Positions 58,065 to 64,000 of a DNA stretch of 64,000 nucleotides are shown here, one piece after another; position 1 is the first letter of the stretch; the number at the start of each line of letters is the position of its first letter. The notes beneath the pieces were generated by a model. It saw only the letters and a list, made by a program, of their open reading frames with translations, had not been told where the DNA came from and ran no database searches. The translations under genes and the position numbers were made by a program. Source of the DNA: Spirochaetales bacterium (GTDB taxonomy: Bacteria; Spirochaetota; Spirochaetia; SZUA-6; RPPD01); the NCBI GenBank assembly GCA_016929065.1, contig JAFGJO010000028.1:36311-100310 (forward strand), written 5' to 3'.

Positions 58065-60077
58065 ATGGATAATTTTCTAAGTATACTGCTTCACTTGACA
58101 GGCACAAATTTTCTGGCCATTTTATTAATGGGCTTCTTTTACTTCTATATCAAGAAAAGAACCCCGTTACCGCCCCTGTATACAATCGGTAAAATTATCC
58201 CGGTTTTACTTGTCCGTGAACTGCTCTTTTTCGGAATAGGAATTCTCAATGAATTTGTCATCGCAGAAGACAAGCTGCCGGTCTACCCGCTTGACCGCAT
58301 TGTTTACATTGGAACTGAACTTATAATTATTTTCATACTCCTCCGCTGGTACAGTCAGTATACCGGAAAGAAATCAATATACACACCGTTTATTATTATC
58401 AACCTGATTCTGGTAGTCATGGTCGGCGGTGACAGCGTATTTCATGTCATTTACAATATCACATTCCTTGGCAAGATTTATCCGACACTCTTTTTTATCG
58501 TCAACTATATTATACTCAGTGCTTTTTTGTACTCGGTATCCGAGTACAACACTCCGAATCCGTCCCATATCATGGGAACCAGAACCACGTTTGTACAGGC
58601 AACCATGTTCTTAAATGTGGCCGCCATACTCCTTTTGGGTGCTTTCGGGCAGAGTTACAATACGCCGTTCATGCGCCTGATTTATCTTCCCGCATACTAC
58701 CTGTTATATATCTACCTGATATACAGCTACATCCACTTTTATGAACGCGCTGAAAAACAGCGGATTCAGTATCTGCAGAACGACCTGAATTCGGTCTTCG
58801 ATTTCATGCAGAACCTGGGAAGTGCGATCGCGGAAAAACTTGAACTGCACCAGATTCTTAACTTTATTACCGCATCAGCGGTAAAATCCACGAATGCCCA
58901 GGCGGGTTCAATTCTGCTGATCGATGAATTCGACAGCATGCTCAAGGTTGAAGCGGTTGACGGGGTCTTCCCGCCTCCGTATCAGGTCCCCGACCGTGTC
59001 AAGGTGAAAATCTCCCGGCTTCAGGATTACTTTAAATCACAGCCGATCAAACTCGGAGAAAACATTTTCGGGGAAGTGGCGCAATCCGGGAAACCCATAT
59101 TTATCAAGAATACCACGAAAGACCCCCGCATGAAACAGAATACACAAAACGACACCCTGTTTGTCAGTTCATTTATCGCAATTCCGCTTCTGGTATCAAA
59201 GCGGATTATCGGGGTCATCTCTGTTATTAAACGGGAGCGGGACCGCGTCTTTACCGAAAATGATTATGACCATTTACGAACCTTTGCAGACTTCGCTTCG
59301 CTGACCATCGACTTTATTCTAACCTATATGGAACTCATCGAAAAACGCGAGATGGAACGTGAATTGGGTATTGCCGCGGAAATTCAGCAAAAGCTGCTTC
59401 CGCGAAAACTGCCCGCGATGAAAGCAGGAACATTGGCCGCATTTTCAATCCCTGCAAAAGGCGTCAGCGGCGACTATTACGATGTGCTTCAGTTCAAGAA
59501 CAACCGGTTCGGCATGGTCATCTGCGACGTCGCCGGCAAGGGTGTTCCCGCAGCACTTATTATGGTCATGATCCGCTCAATTCTGCACCTGATCACTTCT
59601 GCGGAAAAAAATGCTGCAAATGTGGTCACCTGGATCAACCGCGGTATTACGGGAAAAATTGATATTGACCGATTCGCCACGTTGAGTTTTCTCACCTACG
59701 ATGAAAACACCGGCGAGGTCATCTATTCAAATGCCGCACATCATCCATTATTGATCTTTCGGCACAAAACTGCTACAATAGAGGCGATTGATACAGAAGG
59801 TCTCCCCATCGGAGTTGAACGTACTGCCAAATACGGACAGAAACGCTTCAAACTTTCAAAAGGTGACCTTATTGTGTTATATACAGACGGCATCATAGAA
59901 GCCATGAATCCGGCCGGCCAGCAGTATACGTATGAACGGTTTACCAACCTTGTTTCGAATAATGCGAACCTGCCGCCAGATGATCTTATAGTTAAAATAA
60001 AAGCAGATTTGGGTGCATTTGTAGGAAACGCACCACAGCATGATGACCAGACGCTGATGCTAATGAAAGTCAACTGA
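58065..60077 (+). CDS. membrane-bound GAF-SpoIIE (PP2C) phosphatase
   Basis: A 670-residue sensor phosphatase. The first ~235 residues hold six or seven membrane helices (LLMGFFYFYI, IIPVLLVRELLFFGIGI and others). A GAF domain follows (about 265-420: HQILNFITASAVKSTNAQAGSILLID). The C-terminal SpoIIE/PP2C domain (about 450-670) has the metal-binding aspartates in KGVSGDYYDV, ICDVAGKGVPAAL and DLIVLYTDGIIEA, and QHDDQTLMLM. Such phosphatases dephosphorylate a STAS anti-sigma antagonist. The STAS gene is immediately downstream. I chose ATG 58065 so that the first helix begins correctly; an upstream GTG at 57960 has no ribosome-binding site. Confidence 0.92.
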   Translation: MDNFLSILLHLTGTNFLAILLMGFFYFYIKKRTPLPPLYTIGKIIPVLLVRELLFFGIGILNEFVIAEDKLPVYPLDRIVYIGTELIIIFILLRWYSQYTGKKSIYTPFIIINLILVVMVGGDSVFHVIYNITFLGKIYPTLFFIVNYIILSAFLYSVSEYNTPNPSHIMGTRTTFVQATMFLNVAAILLLGAFGQSYNTPFMRLIYLPAYYLLYIYLIYSYIHFYERAEKQRIQYLQNDLNSVFDFMQNLGSAIAEKLELHQILNFITASAVKSTNAQAGSILLIDEFDSMLKVEAVDGVFPPPYQVPDRVKVKISRLQDYFKSQPIKLGENIFGEVAQSGKPIFIKNTTKDPRMKQNTQNDTLFVSSFIAIPLLVSKRIIGVISVIKRERDRVFTENDYDHLRTFADFASLTIDFILTYMELIEKREMERELGIAAEIQQKLLPRKLPAMKAGTLAAFSIPAKGVSGDYYDVLQFKNNRFGMVICDVAGKGVPAALIMVMIRSILHLITSAEKNAANVVTWINRGITGKIDIDRFATLSFLTYDENTGEVIYSNAAHHPLLIFRHKTATIEAIDTEGLPIGVERTAKYGQKRFKLSKGDLIVLYTDGIIEAMNPAGQQYTYERFTNLVSNNANLPPDDLIVKIKADLGAFVGNAPQHDDQTLMLMKVN

Positions 60078-60099
60078 CCGAAAGGAGAAGGATGAAGCG

Positions 60100-60438
60100 A
60101 TGGAACTAAAGGTACGTAAATTTTCATCTACCTATATTATCGATGTGAACGGAGAAATGGACCTCTACAATTCCTACAAGCTCAAAGAACTTGTACTGAA
60201 GATGATCGAGAAAAAAATCGGCCAATTTATAATCAATCTTGAAAACGTTGATTATATTGATTCAAGCGGAATTGGAGCGCTGATTTTTATTTGCTCCCAC
60301 ATAAAAAAGATCAATATGAAATTGCAAATTTCAAACATTCATGGTTCGGTAAAAAAAGTTATCGAGCTGACGAAACTGATGGGCTACTTTCCAATTTCAA
60401 ACAGCATTGAAGAAGCAATAGCCAAAATCGAACAATAG
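60100..60438 (+). CDS. STAS domain anti-sigma factor antagonist
   Basis: A 112-residue SpoIIAA/RsbV-type protein. The phosphorylation site is the serine pair in YIDSSGIGALIF (S55/S56). Unphosphorylated STAS protein binds the anti-sigma kinase and releases its target. GGAGAAGGATG-type sequence precedes the ATG. It lies 22 bases after the phosphatase and 18 bases before the kinase, so this is a complete phosphatase-antagonist-kinase set. Confidence 0.95.
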   Translation: MELKVRKFSSTYIIDVNGEMDLYNSYKLKELVLKMIEKKIGQFIINLENVDYIDSSGIGALIFICSHIKKINMKLQISNIHGSVKKVIELTKLMGYFPISNSIEEAIAKIEQ

Positions 60439-60456
60439 AGAGACGGAGGGAATTTA

Positions 60457-61008
60457 ATGAGCGAAGTGAAGCTGCTTGTTGTCGATGAAAACAGCAAACT
60501 CTTTGACACAACAGGAATGTTTTACAAGGAATTTGACAGTGATTTTCGGCAAATCCGGTATTACACACTTTTGGTTGTTCAGAAAGCACCGGCAGAAATC
60601 AAGGAGATCAACCTGCTTGAACAGCAGATTTCAGAAATAATAAAAAATGCAGTCAAGCACGGAAATAAATGCGATCCGAAAAAAAAGGTAAAAGTCTGGT
60701 ACTACTTCAGTGTTGACAAGGCACACCTGATTGTTCAGGACGAAGGCGAAGGATTCAAAGACCTTGAAAAATGGAATGATTTCAATAAAAAGAGAATTAA
60801 CTGTTTTGTGAAACAGAACTTTGATGAGATGGATAAATTTGTATCGTTCAAGACAAATCAAAGCGATGATCATGATTCCGGAAACGCGATGTTCGCCGCA
60901 GTTGAATACTGGAACGGCGGAGTGGTTTTCAACAAGAAAAAGAACGGCATCGCCGTCCTGAAAACCTTTCCAAAGAAAAAACACGGTTTGGACATGAGCA
61001 GTTTGTAA
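60457..61008 (+). CDS. RsbW-like anti-sigma kinase domain protein
   Basis: A 183-residue HATPase_c_2 protein: N box ISEIIKNAVKHGN and G1 DEGEGFKD are clear. Between G1 and the next motif is an insertion of about 30 residues with polar, charged sequence, and the expected GRGL reads SGNAMFAAVEYWNGG. The second nucleotide motif is thus altered, so kinase activity is uncertain. GACGGAGGG precedes the ATG. It is the third gene of the partner-switching operon. No sigma factor is adjacent; the output could be a sigma factor or another protein. Confidence 0.85.
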   Translation: MSEVKLLVVDENSKLFDTTGMFYKEFDSDFRQIRYYTLLVVQKAPAEIKEINLLEQQISEIIKNAVKHGNKCDPKKKVKVWYYFSVDKAHLIVQDEGEGFKDLEKWNDFNKKRINCFVKQNFDEMDKFVSFKTNQSDDHDSGNAMFAAVEYWNGGVVFNKKKNGIAVLKTFPKKKHGLDMSSL

Positions 61009-61014
61009 AAACAG

Positions 61015-61066
61015 AATAATCAAAAAAAAGGGGCTGTCTGTCGACAGCCCCTTTTTTTTGATTATT
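61015..61066. terminator. bidirectional terminator after the partner-switching operon
   Basis: A perfect 24-bp inverted repeat (61015-61038 / 61043-61066) with loop TGTC. The GC core is GGGGCTGTC/GACAGCCCC, flanked by A8 and T8 that pair with each other. It works on both strands. Confidence 0.95.
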
Positions 61067-61159
61067 CCTGATAATTTACAGAAGACACGAAATATTTTTT
61101 ACCACCAGTGCTCGGAAAATGACTCACACTGGTGGCCAAAAAAATATTTCGCTATCAGG
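61067..61159. repeat. long intergenic hairpin repeat, copy C
   Basis: Outer CCTGATA/TATCAGG (61067-61073/61153-61159); AT-rich stem CGAAATATTTTTT (61088-61100) with AAAAAAATATTTCG (61138-61151); central stem CCACCAGTG (61102-61110) with CACTGGTGG (61127-61135); the motif TCGGA (61112-61116) opposite GACTC (61121-61125). It has the same orientation as copy A. It directly follows a terminator, as copy A does. Confidence 0.8.
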
Positions 61160-61213
61160 TAAATATTTAAAAATAGCAGGAAGAAGTAAATAGATAAATT
61201 CCCGAAGGCGGGA

Positions 61214-62503
61214 TTACAGTCCGGGGGGAGGTGCTCCGCCTTCCCAGCTCATTTCATCTTTTTCGGAAAAAGGTTTTCCGTATAAATACTCAAACAAATA
61301 ATGGAAATCTTCCTCATCAATTTTCAAAAACTGTGTGGCAAAATAATTGTACTGTGTTCCTTTGAACATTCTCATAATCCGGGACCCTGCAATTATTTTT
61401 TTGTCGTTTAAATCAATGGTGACATCAATATCATTCAGTAAATGTATCCTGGAAATCAGTTTTTCCTGATTCGATGCGAACAGCAGGCCTGAACCGCTCA
61501 TGTCGATAACCGGAACAATATGCTTTTCCATCCCCTTTACATTCTGTTTATAATACCCGTTGATTTCAAGAGAATAACTCAGGACCTTGGAAAAGGTATT
61601 GACATAGGTCAAAAAATCATCGTCCAGCGGACCCTGTGTTTTTTTTGAAACAACATAAACATATCCTACCGCGTATTCATGATACAGGACAGGAGCATAA
61701 ATCTCCGACACAATACCGGCCTTTGATTTGCTGTACAGCAGATTCGATACTTCACTTTTCAGAATTGACTTTGGGATTCCGGTAGCTTCCATGTAGTTTT
61801 CAATTTCTTTTTTGATAATAATGTTCCCTGATGAAGACAGGTCGATAATCGGAAAATCTTCATCGGTATTCTGAATCCAGAATGTTTTTCCGTATTTGGT
61901 CGTTATTTTTTCTTCGAATGTCTGGGGGGATTTGTCACGGTACATCACCACCCGATGGTCGGATACTTTTTCATGGATATATGTCCGGAAGGTATTGATC
62001 AGCTCAACAATGCTTTGCGGATTGAATGTGCTGGAAAACTCCGGCTTTTCCACAAGGGTAAATGTATCGGTCCTGGGAAAATCAAGCTCCACTTTGTCTC
62101 CTTCCAGGTCAAAGGATACATGAATGTCCTTGAGTCTCACCCGTTCATATTTCCGCTGCGGGTTCCGGCAGATCACCTTTGGATTGACCACCGTAAGATC
62201 ATTTTTCTCGGAAGTTAAAACTTTACCTTCGAAGGTATAATAGTTGTTTTGAAATTCAAAGAAAATCCTGACTTCTTCATCTTTCTGAAACGAGCTCCCG
62301 CCCTTTTCCGCGCGCAGCAATTCGAGGGTCTCCTCGTTGACATTATTGAGGCGGTATCGGGCTTCCTTTTTTCGGCCGTGGATACTCAGCATATCACCGT
62401 TTTTTATCAAGGTTGAAAATATGAACTCTTTTTCGATCCGATTAACCAGTGCCCCCATCCGCTGCTGTTCTCCTGTCGTATATAATATACTTTCTGCAAT
62501 CAT
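61214..62503 (-). CDS. PilZ protein with a central GAF-like region
   Basis: A 429-residue cytoplasmic protein. An N-terminal YcgR-like half has GDMLSIHGRKKEARYRL and the c-di-GMP arginine motif in RNPQRKYERVRL (about residues 113-124). A central region (about 230-330) resembles a GAF fold (KSEVSNLLYSKSKAGIVSEIYAPVLYHEYAVGYVYVVS, positions ~245-285). The C-terminal part has a second PilZ-like motif, PVIDMSGSGLLFAS. PilZ proteins of treponemes influence motility and virulence. ATG 62503 has GGGG directly before it; ATG 62458 is an alternative start. Confidence 0.75.
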   Translation of the reverse strand: MIAESILYTTGEQQRMGALVNRIEKEFIFSTLIKNGDMLSIHGRKKEARYRLNNVNEETLELLRAEKGGSSFQKDEEVRIFFEFQNNYYTFEGKVLTSEKNDLTVVNPKVICRNPQRKYERVRLKDIHVSFDLEGDKVELDFPRTDTFTLVEKPEFSSTFNPQSIVELINTFRTYIHEKVSDHRVVMYRDKSPQTFEEKITTKYGKTFWIQNTDEDFPIIDLSSSGNIIIKKEIENYMEATGIPKSILKSEVSNLLYSKSKAGIVSEIYAPVLYHEYAVGYVYVVSKKTQGPLDDDFLTYVNTFSKVLSYSLEINGYYKQNVKGMEKHIVPVIDMSGSGLLFASNQEKLISRIHLLNDIDVTIDLNDKKIIAGSRIMRMFKGTQYNYFATQFLKIDEEDFHYLFEYLYGKPFSEKDEMSWEGGAPPPGL

Positions 62504-62614
62504 CCCCGGTTTCCGGTTGTCGGCTTCATAACCAGCCTGTCATATCCCGTTCTGCAGGAAAAATCCGGAAAGAGTGTCTGCATAGCTCTACTGTACATTA
62601 TTACTTTTTTCTCT

Positions 62615-63352
62615 TCAATTATCCAGTAAAAAGTTATACTGGGAAGGAACATAGGGTTCTCTTGATTTTTCGTATTTTTCATTCAGCAAACCAAAACCCA
62701 GCTGGAGATCGCTTATTTTCCATTTCGCTTCTTCTTTTGTCAAGTATATTTCGCCGATGGTCACTCCCTGCCCCTTGTACATCCGCACATTCATCCGGAC
62801 TTCGTTTTCCCCGACAAATGTTGATTTCCCAAATCGTACCCGTTCGGGCAGGTACCCCTGTTCGAGTGGATGCTTTAGTGAAACAGACAAAGGTTTGAAT
62901 ACAGACGGAAGAAACAAATCTTCGGGAATCTCTTTTTTTTCCAATGCGGTAAAAAAAGATTTCGCCACCCGGTATACAGCGAGATATTCTCTGGAATCGG
63001 AAAACGAATCCTGCAGCAGGCCAATTTGAAAATCCTTTGCGTTCACCCTTCCCGCAGGATTATAGGCATATTCGGAGGAACCTGCCTGTACCGGGGCTGC
63101 GGTATCGTTTCCCCGTGCATCGGGACGAACCGGGTCAAGGCTGATCGGGGTCTGCGGCCCTTTTACGACGGGAGCCGGTGTCGGCTGCGGTTTGCCTGTC
63201 GGCTGCGGTAATGGTTTGAGTGCAGCATCGATTTCGGCCTGCGGAGTCATTGCCGGCTGCGATTGATTCTGCTGATCTTTTTGATCATCCTGGCAGGAGG
63301 CAAAAGCAATGAGGACAACACTGATACACAAGAGCACAACATATTTTTTCAT
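62615..63352 (-). CDS. proline-rich lipoprotein
   Basis: A 245-residue lipoprotein: signal KYVVLLCISVVLIAFASC, acylated cysteine at about residue 20. Residues ~25-85 are disordered and rich in P, Q and T. The remainder is a globular domain (VYRVAKSFFTALEKKEIPEDLF ... VGENEVRMNVRMYKGQGVTIGEIYL) of unknown family. It is upstream of the PilZ/GAF gene on the same strand with 111 bases between. A lipoprotein is certain; its function is not. Confidence 0.8.
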   Translation of the reverse strand: MKKYVVLLCISVVLIAFASCQDDQKDQQNQSQPAMTPQAEIDAALKPLPQPTGKPQPTPAPVVKGPQTPISLDPVRPDARGNDTAAPVQAGSSEYAYNPAGRVNAKDFQIGLLQDSFSDSREYLAVYRVAKSFFTALEKKEIPEDLFLPSVFKPLSVSLKHPLEQGYLPERVRFGKSTFVGENEVRMNVRMYKGQGVTIGEIYLTKEEAKWKISDLQLGFGLLNEKYEKSREPYVPSQYNFLLDN

Positions 63353-63454
63353 GAGCTATCCATTATAGCCAAATGTCTGCCGGTATGTAAATACAGCGAC
63401 AGCTTGCTGAAGAGAAGCAATCCGGCTTGTCAGTTCAGAAATATGACGCCGGGA

Positions 63455-63709
63455 TCATGGCACGGTTGCCTTCTCCATGGCGGCAAGCGCCTCCAAAGCA
63501 GCTTCCCGGGACATTTTACATGCGTCTTCTTTCGGCGGAAACGAGGTGCAGACCGCCGGCCGCAGGGGAGAATCAAAAAGACTGCACAAGAGGTCTGCGG
63601 TCAAATGAACACAGGCAACTCCCGCAGGTTTTCCATTGGGGTGACCGGGGATAAAACTTGATATGGAAGGCGCAATACAGCACGCTGCACACCCGGGACG
63701 GCATTTCAT
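63455..63709 (-). CDS. YkgJ-like cysteine cluster protein
   Basis: An 84-residue protein with the YkgJ/CxxCxxCC pattern: MKCRPGCAACC at the N terminus, a middle VACVHL and LCSLF, and RPAVCTSFP. The cysteines probably bind zinc or an iron-sulfur cluster. It is shorter than many YkgJ proteins but complete. The octamer repeat array lies about 50 bases upstream of its ATG, where its promoter should be. No strong ribosome-binding site. Confidence 0.85.
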   Translation of the reverse strand: MKCRPGCAACCIAPSISSFIPGHPNGKPAGVACVHLTADLLCSLFDSPLRPAVCTSFPPKEDACKMSREAALEALAAMEKATVP

Positions 63710-63762
63710 GATAAGGAATATACCAAAAAATAAGGAAATAAAAAAGCCAGAAAAAAGGATTT

Positions 63763-64000
63763 ATAAATAAGGAAATAAGGAAATAAGGAAATAAGGAAAT
63801 AAAGAAATAAGGAAATGAAGAAATAAGGAAATGAAGAAATAAGGAAATAAAGAAATAAGGAAATAAAGAAATAAGGAAATAAAGAAATAAGGAAATGAAG
63901 AAATGAAGAAATAAGGAAATGAGGAAATGAGGAAATGAGGAAATGAGGAAATGAGGAAATGAGGAAATGAGGAAATGAGGAAATGAGGAAATGAGGAAAT
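63763..64000. repeat. octanucleotide tandem array
   Basis: About 30 tandem 8-base units, all purine-rich on the plus strand except for a single T. The units change along the array: AAGGAAAT at the start, mixed AAAGAAAT/AAGGAAAT/GAAGAAAT in the middle, GAGGAAAT at the end. It runs off the window. Eight is not a multiple of three, so unit changes would shift any reading frame. On the minus strand all frames stay open. Confidence 0.95.

Noticed and set aside
63763..64000. CRISPR array
   Set aside because: The units are contiguous 8-mers without spacers, so this is a microsatellite.

Overview
The window reads as chromosomal sequence from a motile spirochaete, most likely a Treponema-like member of Treponematales. 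The evidence is the cheA-cheW/R-cheX-cheY operon with its CheW-CheR fusion and CheX, a secreted FlaA flagellar sheath protein, a spiro-SPASM radical SAM protein, a giant coiled-coil protein of the spirochaete SpiroCoCo type, and several relaxed-lipobox lipoproteins. I see no phage, transposase or CRISPR array. Most of the sequence is ordinary, densely packed chromosome. The assignment rests on recognised families, not on any search.

Layout. 0-8 kb: the end of a vWA (YfbK-like) protein, a decayed locus (a signal peptide joined out of frame to an ABC-ATPase tail), a serine hydrolase lipoprotein with an apparently leaderless promoter, a PAS/GAF histidine kinase and a MATE exporter. 8-13 kb: glyA behind a well-formed ZTP riboswitch, then osmC-like, rdgB, alr, uvsE and a thioredoxin-like gene. 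13-17 kb: dnaE and a double YggT protein. 17-21 kb (minus strand): rubrerythrin-like protein, small Cys protein, RlpA, PilZ protein, sigma factor, LysM-LytM protein. 21.3-21.7 kb: tRNA-Pro and tRNA-Asp with their own promoters. 22-27 kb: PpiD-like foldase, Maf-like DUF115 protein, lepA.

27-36.5 kb is signalling: a receiver-RsbW fusion, a hybrid histidine kinase, tRNA-Val, the che operon and a receiver-PilZ protein. 36.7-41.3 kb: an outer-membrane protein, an intergenic region with two large hairpin repeats, flaA, a GerMN protein and a cell-wall amidase. 41.3-47.8 kb is a tightly overlapping five-gene minus-strand operon (spiro-SPASM, glycosyltransferase, SpsF-like cytidylyltransferase, SpsG-like/methyltransferase fusion, ATP-grasp). 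It looks like an uncharacterised surface or flagellar glycan pathway, and the Maf-like protein at 23.6 kb is a candidate transferase for it. 48-57.6 kb: an FtsX-like membrane protein, SpiroCoCo, a ParB-like protein, and a degenerate STAND/TPR protein coupled to a lipoprotein. 58-61 kb: a partner-switching module (SpoIIE-type phosphatase, STAS antagonist, RsbW-like kinase). 61-64 kb: a PilZ/GAF-like protein, a lipoprotein, a YkgJ-like protein, and an octanucleotide repeat running off the end.

The least explained items are three copies of a long intergenic hairpin whose central stem changes with compensating bases around an invariant internal-loop motif (38.1, 38.4 and 61.1 kb), the glycan operon, the octamer array next to the ykgJ-like gene, and a tRNA-Val with C instead of U at position 33.
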